DNA from: Lachnospiraceae bacterium
Lineage (GTDB): Bacteria; Bacillota; Clostridia; Lachnospirales; Lachnospiraceae
Direction: 5' to 3'
Length of the DNA: 5,885 nt
Assembly: GCA_017651385.1 (NCBI GenBank)
Contig: JAGCCY010000004.1
Location: forward strand, 1-5,885
A program made the translations under genes and the position numbers. The notes under the pieces are model-generated. The model was not told the origin of the DNA and ran no database searches. It was given only the letters and a program-made list of their open reading frames with translations. Of the stretch, positions 1-5,467 are shown in pieces. The first letter of the stretch is position 1. Each line of letters starts with the position of its first letter.

Positions 1-165
1 GAAGAGATGGTGGGCAAGAAGGTAATGGTCCTTGTCAACTTAAAACCCGCAACACTTGCCGGAGTGGTTTCCGAAGGCATGCTTTTATGCGCCGAGGATC
101 CCGACGGAAAGCTCGCACTTGTGGTTCCCGAAAAGGATTTCCCTTCCGGATCGGAAATCTGTTAG
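1..165 (+). CDS. metG: Methionyl-tRNA synthetase, C-terminal tRNA-binding domain (3' end only)
   Basis: Frame 1 is open from the first base and ends in TAG at 163-165, giving the last 54 residues of a longer protein. The residues read EEMVGKKVMVLVNLKPATLAG and continue with VVSEGMLLCAED, matching the tRNA-binding OB-fold (EMAP/Arc1p type) found at the C-terminus of many bacterial methionyl-tRNA synthetases. The landmarks are the V-G-K-K strand, the N-L-K-P turn, the S-E-G-M-L-L-C-A core and a P-x-x-D-x-P-x-G-S ending. In the family this domain dimerises the synthetase and helps hold tRNA-Met during charging in the cytoplasm. The catalytic part lies outside the window, so a free-standing tRNA-binding protein cannot be excluded. 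A strong terminator follows 13 bases after the stop, so this gene ends its own transcription unit. Confidence 0.85.
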   Translation, partial: EEMVGKKVMVLVNLKPATLAGVVSEGMLLCAEDPDGKLALVVPEKDFPSGSEIC

Positions 166-178
166 ATTAAATTTTTAT

Positions 179-206
179 AAAGGGCGTCGTCACGACGCCC
201 TTTTTT
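179..206 (+). terminator. Rho-independent terminator after metG
   Basis: GGGCGTCG at 182-189 pairs perfectly with CGACGCCC at 193-200, leaving a three-base loop (TCA). The stem is eight GC-rich pairs. AAA at 179-181 can extend it against the six-T run at 201-206. This is a textbook intrinsic terminator and separates the tRNA synthetase gene from the operon that starts just downstream. Confidence 0.95.
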
Positions 207-207
207 A

Positions 208-236
208 TTGCAGTAAACGCAGTTCTTGGATATAAT
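208..236 (+). promoter_or_regulatory. Sigma-A promoter for the five-gene operon
   Basis: TTGCAG at 208-213 (four of six bases match TTGACA) is followed by a 17-base spacer and a perfect TATAAT at 231-236. The expected start of transcription is near 243, giving a leader of about 45 bases before the first gene. The -35 element begins one base after the T-run of the preceding terminator, so terminator and promoter are packed end to end. No operator-like repeat is evident around it. Confidence 0.8.
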
Positions 237-275
237 AAACATATCTATACAATTCTGGATCACTTAAGTGAGACG

Positions 276-282
276 AAAAGGA
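276..282 (+). promoter_or_regulatory. Ribosome binding site that decides the hydrolase start
   Basis: AAAAGGA ends six bases before ATG at 289, a good distance for initiation. The earlier in-frame GTG at 268 lies upstream of this site and has no comparable purine tract before it. The ATG at 289 is therefore preferred. Confidence 0.75.
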
Positions 283-288
283 CATGGC

Positions 289-1215
289 ATGAAAAGAGAG
301 GATTTTTCTTTTGATTCGCGTGACGGAAAAACAAAACTCCACGCGGTTAGATGGTCGGGGGAAGACGGGAAAGAGCCGGTTGCAATTGTCCAGATAGTGC
401 ATGGAATGTGCGAACATGTTGACAGATATGAGGATTTTGCAAGCTTTTTGGTCAGTAAGGGGATGGTAGTCACAGCAGAAGACCACCTTGGACACGGAGG
501 CAGCATAACCGACAACAAAAAGGGATATTTCTGCAAGCAGGATCCCGCAACGGTTGTTGTAAGGGATGTTCACAGGCTTAAAAAGATCACCCAGGAGATG
601 TATCCCCAGGTTCCCTACTATATTATCGGCCATTCCATGGGTTCGTTTATCTTAAGAAATTATCTTTTCAGATACGGCAAAGGAATCGACGGTGCGGTGA
701 TAATGGGAACAGGTATGACGCCGAGACCCGCTGCGTTGATGCTTAAGTTTCTTGCTTCGGTCGGATGCTTTTTCGGTAAAGCCGCAAAACCCTCTGAACT
801 TATCAACAAAATAGCATTTGGCGCGTATTTAAAGAAAATACCCAATGCAAGAACGGCTTCGGACTGGCTTTCCAAGGATGAAGCCGTTGTGGACAAGTAT
901 ATAGAAGATCCTTTGTGCGGATTTGATTTTCCGTGTAACGGATATAAAACTTTGGCAGAGTTGATACTTCGTCTTCACAAAAAATCGAATATAGAAAAAA
1001 TGCCGGTTACTTTAAGAATACTTATAACTTCCGGTTCGGAGGATCCCGTCGGCAATTACGGTGAAGATCCAAAGAAGGTGTATAAGTCATTTATTGATGA
1101 AGGCATGCAGAAGGTCGAATTAAAACTTTACGAAAATGACCGCCATGAAATTCTCAATGAGACCGATCATGAAAAGGTCTACGAAGATATCTATAACTGG
1201 ATAGTAAAGGCGTAG
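289..1215 (+). CDS. Alpha/beta-hydrolase, lysophospholipase / monoacylglycerol lipase family
   Basis: This is a 308-residue soluble serine hydrolase of the Hydrolase_4 (S33-like, PldB/monoglyceride lipase) type, about the usual length for the family. Numbering is from ATG 289. The oxyanion-hole motif HGMCEH is at 38-43, the conserved DHLGHG turn at 65-70, and the nucleophile elbow GHSMG at 114-118 gives Ser116. The rest of the triad is probably Asp252 (SGSEDPVG) and His286 (ENDRHEILNE). Residues 141-235 form the variable cap that sets substrate choice. Family members cleave acyl esters of monoglycerides or lysophospholipids; the substrate here is unknown. There is no signal peptide, so it should be cytoplasmic. 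A GTG at 268 would add seven residues but has a weaker ribosome site. It is the first gene of the operon, and the next gene starts two bases after its TAG stop. Confidence 0.88.
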   Translation: MKREDFSFDSRDGKTKLHAVRWSGEDGKEPVAIVQIVHGMCEHVDRYEDFASFLVSKGMVVTAEDHLGHGGSITDNKKGYFCKQDPATVVVRDVHRLKKITQEMYPQVPYYIIGHSMGSFILRNYLFRYGKGIDGAVIMGTGMTPRPAALMLKFLASVGCFFGKAAKPSELINKIAFGAYLKKIPNARTASDWLSKDEAVVDKYIEDPLCGFDFPCNGYKTLAELILRLHKKSNIEKMPVTLRILITSGSEDPVGNYGEDPKKVYKSFIDEGMQKVELKLYENDRHEILNETDHEKVYEDIYNWIVKA

Positions 1216-1217
1216 AA

Positions 1218-1694
1218 ATGGAAAAGCCTGTTTTTTCAGTGAGAAAAGCAAAGCCGGAAGAATGGGAAACCGCAATGGAACTTGTGTGGAAGACTTTTCT
1301 TAAGTTTGAGGCAACCGATTACGGAGAAGTCGGCACCAAGAATTTCCTTGAATTTATTTCCGGAGAACAGCTCTATAAAATGTTTTTGAACGGTGATTAT
1401 TCGGTTTGGGTCGCCCTTAACGGTTCAAAAATCGTGGGTGTAAGTTCTTTAAGAGCGGGTTCGCACATATCGCTTCTTTTCGTGGATGAGTCATATCAGA
1501 GGATGGGGGTCGGAAGACTTTTGATAAAGACAATGCAGGAGAGTCTGACCGAAAACGGATCTGTTAAGCTTACCGTAAATTCTTCGCCTTACGGTGAAGA
1601 ATTCTATCACAAACTCGGGTTTACCGACGTAAAAGAGCGCCAGAGTACGGATGGGATCATATACACCCCCATGATTCTTTTAAAAAGGATATAA
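1218..1694 (+). CDS. GNAT-family N-acetyltransferase
   Basis: This is a 158-residue protein of typical single-domain GNAT length. The acetyl-CoA pyrophosphate-binding motif A is at 94-100 (Q-R-M-G-V-G-R, matching Q/R-x-x-G-x-G/A) and follows the beta4 strand HISLLFVDESY. The C-terminal motif B region is at 121-135, with N-S-S-P-Y and then EEFYHKLGF, the usual site of the late Tyr and the K-L-G-F turn. Family members transfer an acetyl group from acetyl-CoA to an amine on a small molecule, antibiotic, peptide or protein N-terminus; the acceptor here cannot be told. AAAGG at 1206-1210, inside the end of the hydrolase gene, lies seven bases before the ATG. The gaps to both neighbours are two bases and one base, so it is co-transcribed with them. 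Confidence 0.9.
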   Translation: MEKPVFSVRKAKPEEWETAMELVWKTFLKFEATDYGEVGTKNFLEFISGEQLYKMFLNGDYSVWVALNGSKIVGVSSLRAGSHISLLFVDESYQRMGVGRLLIKTMQESLTENGSVKLTVNSSPYGEEFYHKLGFTDVKERQSTDGIIYTPMILLKRI

Positions 1695-1695
1695 A

Positions 1696-2946
1696 ATGGA
1701 ACTTATCCACAGCAAAGATATTTATTATGTAATAAGAGACGTGCTTAAACTGCTCGATCCCAAGATCATGAATCACGGGGAGAGGACAGCATATATATTA
1801 TATAAAATGCTTTCTCTTGAAAGTAACTTAGAGATGTATCAGATTGCGGAGCTTGCGCTTATCGCAACGCTTCATGATATAGGGGCTTATAAAACGGATT
1901 ATCAAAAAGACAGGCTGGCTTATGAGTCAAAAGACTGCATACCGCATTCGATATACGGATATCTGTTTCTTCTGTATTTAACTCCGTTTAAAGACCGCGC
2001 GAAGATCGTTCTTTATCATCATACGGATTATAACAGACTGCCCAGGATGGACTATGAATATCTCGATATAATACATTATCTCAATGTTGCCGAGAAAATG
2101 GATATTTATTCAAGCATCATGGGTTCGAAGTTTGATCATATGATGTTTAACAAACAGGCGGGATCGAAATATTCGCCGAAGGCTCTTGAACTTTTGTATC
2201 AGGCCGAGAAACGCTACGGTATTTTTGCGAAGCTTTCAAGCGGTGAATACGAAAAAGAACTGAGCGAACTCTATGATTATCTTATTTTTACGGATGATGA
2301 AAAAAGAGATTGCTTAATGGGGCTCATAAGCTGTGTAAGCTTTCGGAGCGAATACACGATGGCGGATATGGTCACATGTACGCATATCTGCGAAAGTATA
2401 GGAGAAAAATTGCTGCTATCGGATAAGCAGCAGGAGATGCTCAACTATGCGGCGATGCTCCATGACGCGGGAATGTGTGCAATACCGCGGGATATCATAG
2501 AAGCGCCCAGAAGTCTTACGGAAGAAGAAATGGACTTCTTAAGGACACATATCGATGTGATAAACCGTATCCTCAAGGGAAAACTCGATCAGGATTGTCT
2601 TGATATCATTATGACACATCATGAAAGAGGAGACGGTTCGGGATATCCGAGAGAGCTTACGCAGGGGAAGATGAATCTGCTCGAACAGATACTTCAGGTT
2701 GCGGATACCGTTACGGGCCTCACCAATCCCCGAAGTTACAGGGAGCCGAAATCCAAAGAAGAAGTTATAGATATTCTTACGACCGATGCCGAAATGTGTA
2801 AGTACAGCAAAGAAGTCGTAAAGATATTTGTAAAATTTTACGACAAGATCATGGATGGGGTAAAGCTAAAGAGCGAAGAAAAGCTTTCCACATACAGGAG
2901 AATGGTTGAAAATTATGAAGTTACATACAGACAAATCGTTAAATAG
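1696..2946 (+). CDS. Tandem HD-domain protein with C-terminal HD-GYP, predicted cyclic-di-GMP phosphodiesterase
   Basis: This is a 416-residue protein without membrane segments, containing two HD modules. The N-terminal one (about 20-140) has H27, HD dyad H60-D61, H84, and H108-H109 followed by D111, then V-A-E at 131-133. It lacks a GYP motif. The second (about 215-365) has H230, HD dyad H256-D257, H285 and a full HHERGDGSGYP at 308-318, then V-A-D at 335-337. The latter is the signature of HD-GYP enzymes, known to hydrolyse cyclic-di-GMP to pGpG/GMP and in some cases 3'3'-cGAMP. The lysine usual after the dyad (HDxGK) is Met260 here and Ala64 in the N-terminal copy, so activity is predicted, not assured. 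AAAAAGGA at 1682-1689 lies six bases before the ATG, and the gap from the GNAT stop is one base. A cyclase in the same operon supports a c-di-GMP role. Confidence 0.87.
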   Translation: MELIHSKDIYYVIRDVLKLLDPKIMNHGERTAYILYKMLSLESNLEMYQIAELALIATLHDIGAYKTDYQKDRLAYESKDCIPHSIYGYLFLLYLTPFKDRAKIVLYHHTDYNRLPRMDYEYLDIIHYLNVAEKMDIYSSIMGSKFDHMMFNKQAGSKYSPKALELLYQAEKRYGIFAKLSSGEYEKELSELYDYLIFTDDEKRDCLMGLISCVSFRSEYTMADMVTCTHICESIGEKLLLSDKQQEMLNYAAMLHDAGMCAIPRDIIEAPRSLTEEEMDFLRTHIDVINRILKGKLDQDCLDIIMTHHERGDGSGYPRELTQGKMNLLEQILQVADTVTGLTNPRSYREPKSKEEVIDILTTDAEMCKYSKEVVKIFVKFYDKIMDGVKLKSEEKLSTYRRMVENYEVTYRQIVK

Positions 2947-2950
2947 AAGG

Positions 2951-2955
2951 TAAGG
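2951..2955 (+). promoter_or_regulatory. Ribosome binding site for the YesL gene
   Basis: TAAGG lies nine bases before ATG at 2965, and AGAAGG at 2945-2950 overlaps the upstream stop codon. The latter would serve a TTG start at 2956 with a five-base gap. The ATG is preferred because YesL proteins characteristically begin with M-G-x-[IL]-F, exactly what follows 2965. Confidence 0.55.
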
Positions 2956-2964
2956 TTGGGTACT

Positions 2965-3786
2965 ATGGGTAAAATATTTGATCTTGACAGTCCATTAATG
3001 AGATTTTTGGGAAGGGTGGCGGATCTGCTTTGGCTGAATCTGCTCACTTTTATATGCTGCATTCCGATCATCACGTGCGGTGCCGCGTTTACGGCTCTTC
3101 ATTACAGCTGTCTTAAGCTTGTAAGGGGTGAAGAAACGTATGTCACCAAAGATTTCTTTAAATCTTTTAAGATAAATTTTAAGCAGGCTACGGTCATCTG
3201 GCTTATCTGTCTGGTTTTCGGAGCCATCTTTGTATTTGATATCTACTATATGTATTTTTCGGGACTTGTAGCGTCTCCAAACATTGTTTTTGCGACTTTG
3301 ATATGGATAGCTGCGGTTTTGTATCTTTGTACCGTTGCGTTTGTTTTTCCGCTTCAGTCTCATTTTTACAATCCCATTAAAACAACGATCAAGAATTCTT
3401 TCCTCATGAGTATGACGGTGCTTCCCAAGACGATACTCATTATCGTTCTTTGGTTTGTACCGCTCGTGATCTGGTATTTTCTGGAGCCTGCGGCACTTTT
3501 GTGCTGGTTGTTCTGGTTTTCGGCTCCGGCATATATTGCGGCTCTTTTGTACAACAAGACATTTAGAAAATATGAACCCGAAGAAGTTTCCGAAAACGAT
3601 GATTTCACGTGGAGTGTTAACAGTGACCTTGTGGATGAAGACGGAAATCCCATAGAAGACGTTGATAACAAAACAATAACAAAGGATGACGACGGTGATG
3701 AAAAGTCTGATGACAATGATCTTGACAAAGACGATCCTGACAGGTCATCCGATTCCGGTGATCACGAAGGCGGAGGAGACGTATGA
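2965..3786 (+). CDS. YesL-family (DUF624) membrane protein with acidic C-terminal tail
   Basis: This is a 273-residue integral membrane protein. The start MGKIFDLDSPLMRFLGRVAD, then LLWLNLLTFICCIPIITCGA and TALHYSCLKLVRGE, is the hallmark of the YesL/DUF624 family. That family is widespread in Firmicutes, often next to sugar ABC transporter genes, and has no firmly established function. Hydrophobic segments lie at about 20-46, 76-96, 105-130, 153-173 and 175-196. The YesL core ends near residue 202. A tail of about 71 residues (203-273) follows, containing about 21 Asp and 8 Glu against 5 Lys/Arg and lacking hydrophobic stretches, so it is probably disordered. An upstream TTG at 2956 would add three residues. 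It sits 18 bases after the HD-GYP gene, and its stop overlaps the cyclase start as ATGA, which implies translational coupling with the cyclase. Confidence 0.9.
   Translation: MGKIFDLDSPLMRFLGRVADLLWLNLLTFICCIPIITCGAAFTALHYSCLKLVRGEETYVTKDFFKSFKINFKQATVIWLICLVFGAIFVFDIYYMYFSGLVASPNIVFATLIWIAAVLYLCTVAFVFPLQSHFYNPIKTTIKNSFLMSMTVLPKTILIIVLWFVPLVIWYFLEPAALLCWLFWFSAPAYIAALLYNKTFRKYEPEEVSENDDFTWSVNSDLVDEDGNPIEDVDNKTITKDDDGDEKSDDNDLDKDDPDRSSDSGDHEGGGDV
3772..3778 (+). promoter_or_regulatory. Ribosome binding site of the cyclase, inside the YesL gene
   Basis: GGAGGAG lies four bases before ATG 3783 (its GGAGG core is six bases away). It is formed by the codons for the last Gly-Gly-Asp of YesL. Together with the ATGA stop/start overlap at 3783-3786, this points to re-initiation by ribosomes finishing yesL. 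Confidence 0.8.
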
Positions 3787-5276
3787 GCGATAATAAAAAG
3801 AAAAACCCGTGGCTTTCATGGGTCTTTATCGCAATAGTTTTTGTGGGCCTGATCTTTTACCTCCTGATGTCATTTTTGTCAAAGGGTAAACAGAATGCCA
3901 CACAATCAATTTACGATAAATATGTCTCCATAACCACTCTTTGGGCATCACAGTATAAGAATGCATTCATGGATCTTGCAGAGCGCGGGAACATTATAGG
4001 AAATTATGTCGATGACAATGATCTTGAGCCTGTATCTCCCGAAGTTATTGCGGTTGCGCATGCAATTGTCGAAGACAGAAAATGTTACAGGATCGTTTTG
4101 TATGACAGATCGACCGCTGTTACCGACAGCGGTGAGACAGTTGCAAATGACCCGTTTGAAAATCTTTTAAACGATGACGCAACCAAGACCCAATATTATT
4201 TCCTTTCGGACAATGCCCTCGGACAGACCGGAGATCTGGCCGTAAGCGTTCCGATCAAGTCGGGAAGGGCATATGTGTTTTTGTTCCTTTCACCGGAAAC
4301 GATAGCGAAAAACATTTATAAATCCGGATATGAGAATCTTTCTTTTGCCGTAATTTTCAAAAAAGACGGTACGGTAATAAGAAATATCGACAGATTTATG
4401 GATTCGGACAGCAAATTCACAAGAGAGAATAACTTTCTTACCAATATACAGGAAGGAACAACGAGAGAAGAATATAATCTGTTCAAAGCAAAACTCTATA
4501 ACGGTTCAGGCTGTGCGATCCATACGGAATATAAGGGTGACGAGCGTACGATCGCCGTTGCGCCGATCGGAATAGAAGACTGGTATATAGGTTTTGGAGT
4601 CAGACAGGCAGAAACCGATGTGCTGGTAAGGGGTGCCTACGGTGAAGTAAAGAATACGATAATGAAACTTGCCGCGGTTTTGGGAATATTTGTGGTAGGA
4701 ATGGTTGCTTTAGCGATAATAGGTACCACCAGATCCCGCGAGAAGGGCAGAAAACTTGAAGATAAAGCCGACATGGATCTTCTTACGGAACTTACCAACA
4801 AGGCCGCAACGGAGAGAATGATCGCCGAATATATAAGTGACAATAAAAACGGCCACGGAGTATTGTTTATTCTTGATATAGATAATTTTAAGAAGGTTAA
4901 CGATACAATGGGACACAATTTCGGCGATACTCTTTTAAAGACTCTCGGTAAGGAGATAAGGAAGGAGTTCAGAGTTACGGATATCGTAGGACGTACCGGC
5001 GGAGATGAGTTTATGATCTTCCTAAAAGATGTCAGCGATGAACTTATAGTCGAGCGTGAGGCCAACAGGATCACGAGATTTTTCCATGACTTCAAAGCAG
5101 GCGGAGACTATGTTAAATATTCGGCTACCGCGAGTATAGGCGTTGCAATTTTTCCTGAGGACGGAGCAACCTTCAAGGATCTCTATGTGTCGGCCGATCA
5201 GGCATTGTACAGAGCCAAGAAGAGAGGTAAAAACCAGCTCGTTTTCTACAACGAGGAGAAATACGGAAAACAATAG
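3783..5276 (+). CDS. Membrane-bound diguanylate cyclase with extracytoplasmic sensor (dCache-like) and GGDEF domain
   Basis: This 497-residue protein has a short basic N-terminus, membrane helix 1 at about 11-32, an extracytoplasmic region at 33-292, membrane helix 2 at about 293-314 and a cytoplasmic GGDEF domain at about 328-492. The outer region has a long helix and then two PAS-like strands-rich halves (about 100-180 and 186-277), resembling dCache ligand sensors; this part is called on pattern only. The cyclase part has the D-x-L-T-x-L-x-N start at 332-339, metal ligand Asp365 in LDIDNFKKVN, G-H-N-F-G-D at 377-382, and an exact GGDEF at 406-410. It ends with SIGVAIFPEDG and ADQALYRAKKRGKNQ. 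The inhibitory site RVTD is at 397-400, five residues before GGDEF, so product inhibition should operate. It should join two GTP into cyclic-di-GMP in response to an unknown outside ligand. The linker after helix 2 is short and has no HAMP domain. Confidence 0.93.
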   Translation: MSDNKKKNPWLSWVFIAIVFVGLIFYLLMSFLSKGKQNATQSIYDKYVSITTLWASQYKNAFMDLAERGNIIGNYVDDNDLEPVSPEVIAVAHAIVEDRKCYRIVLYDRSTAVTDSGETVANDPFENLLNDDATKTQYYFLSDNALGQTGDLAVSVPIKSGRAYVFLFLSPETIAKNIYKSGYENLSFAVIFKKDGTVIRNIDRFMDSDSKFTRENNFLTNIQEGTTREEYNLFKAKLYNGSGCAIHTEYKGDERTIAVAPIGIEDWYIGFGVRQAETDVLVRGAYGEVKNTIMKLAAVLGIFVVGMVALAIIGTTRSREKGRKLEDKADMDLLTELTNKAATERMIAEYISDNKNGHGVLFILDIDNFKKVNDTMGHNFGDTLLKTLGKEIRKEFRVTDIVGRTGGDEFMIFLKDVSDELIVEREANRITRFFHDFKAGGDYVKYSATASIGVAIFPEDGATFKDLYVSADQALYRAKKRGKNQLVFYNEEKYGKQ

Positions 5277-5288
5277 AGCATGTGCACA

Positions 5289-5325
5289 TTGCCCAATCTT
5301 CGTTATCGAAAATTGGGCAACTTTT
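5289..5325 (+). terminator. Intrinsic terminator closing the five-gene operon
   Basis: TTGCCCAAT at 5289-5297 pairs with ATTGGGCAA at 5312-5320. After one C/A mismatch, four further pairs (TTCG with CGAA) close a TTAT loop. CTTTT follows at 5321-5325. The stem is long, but the T-run is short, so termination may be less complete than at the first terminator. It begins 12 bases after the cyclase stop. Confidence 0.8.
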
Positions 5326-5391
5326 ATAAACACATATAGTACGATAGACAGACTTTACAAGAATAGGCGAAAATTTTGTTGAATAATGTCA

Positions 5392-5420
5392 TGGTCTAAA
5401 AAATGAGGGTTTTGTATACT
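5392..5420 (+). promoter_or_regulatory. Possible promoter of the sugar-ABC ATPase gene (weak call)
   Basis: TATACT at 5415-5420 is a good -10 candidate (five of six bases) and would place the transcript start near 5427, about 41 bases before the ATG. The matching -35 position with a 17-base spacer reads TGGTCT at 5392-5397, a poor match, so an activator may be needed. A second, less likely, reading uses TTTACA at 5354-5359 as a -35, but no good -10 lies at the right distance from it. Confidence 0.35.
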
Positions 5421-5432
5421 AAAACAAGTTAA

Positions 5433-5444
5433 GGGGTAATCCCC
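5433..5444 (+). repeat. Short GC inverted repeat in the leader of the ABC ATPase gene
   Basis: GGGG at 5433-5436 and CCCC at 5441-5444 flank TAAT, giving a small four-pair hairpin. It sits a few bases after the predicted transcript start and ten bases before the AGGAGG site. It could protect the 5' end of the mRNA or act as an operator half-site pair. There is no T-run, so it is not a terminator. Confidence 0.4.
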
Positions 5445-5454
5445 CAATATTCTC

Positions 5455-5460
5455 AGGAGG
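5455..5460 (+). promoter_or_regulatory. Consensus ribosome binding site of the ABC ATPase gene
   Basis: A perfect AGGAGG with seven bases before ATG 5468 is stronger than any other site in the window. It fits the biased codon use of the gene and suggests high translation. Confidence 0.85.
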
Positions 5461-5467
5461 AATTATT

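Noticed and set aside
268..288. GTG at 268 as the start of the hydrolase (315 residues)
   Set aside because: No purine tract at the right distance upstream, and the added residues MRRKGHG do not resemble the family; ATG 289 has AAAAGGA six bases before it.
205..633. Minus-strand open frame of 142 codons opposite the hydrolase
   Set aside because: Shadow of a clear alpha/beta-hydrolase gene; no recognisable motif or ribosome site of its own.
3616..3670. EF-hand-like calcium loop in the YesL tail (around DEDGNPIED)
   Set aside because: The Asp spacing does not fit the D-x-D-x-D-G-x-I-x-x-x-E loop.
4637..5095. Minus-strand open frame of 152 codons opposite the GGDEF domain
   Set aside because: Lies across an unmistakable GGDEF domain and has Ser/Leu-rich low-information composition, as antisense frames often do.
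5280..5289. Ten-base palindrome ATGTGCACAT as an operator
   Set aside because: Perfect but short, located after the cyclase stop and at the base of the terminator, far from the next promoter; likely chance.
5143..5382. Plus-strand 79-codon frame spanning the cyclase end and the terminator
   Set aside because: Runs out of frame through the cyclase C-terminus and through the terminator hairpin; no ribosome site.
5403..5432. Nine-codon leader peptide (MRVLYTKTS) before the ABC ATPase gene
   Set aside because: No ribosome site upstream, and it overlaps the candidate -10 element, so most of it would lie before the transcript start.
5277..5467. c-di-GMP or other riboswitch between the cyclase and the ABC ATPase
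   Set aside because: The space after the terminator holds only a four-pair hairpin and none of the conserved GEMM-type bases I can recognise.
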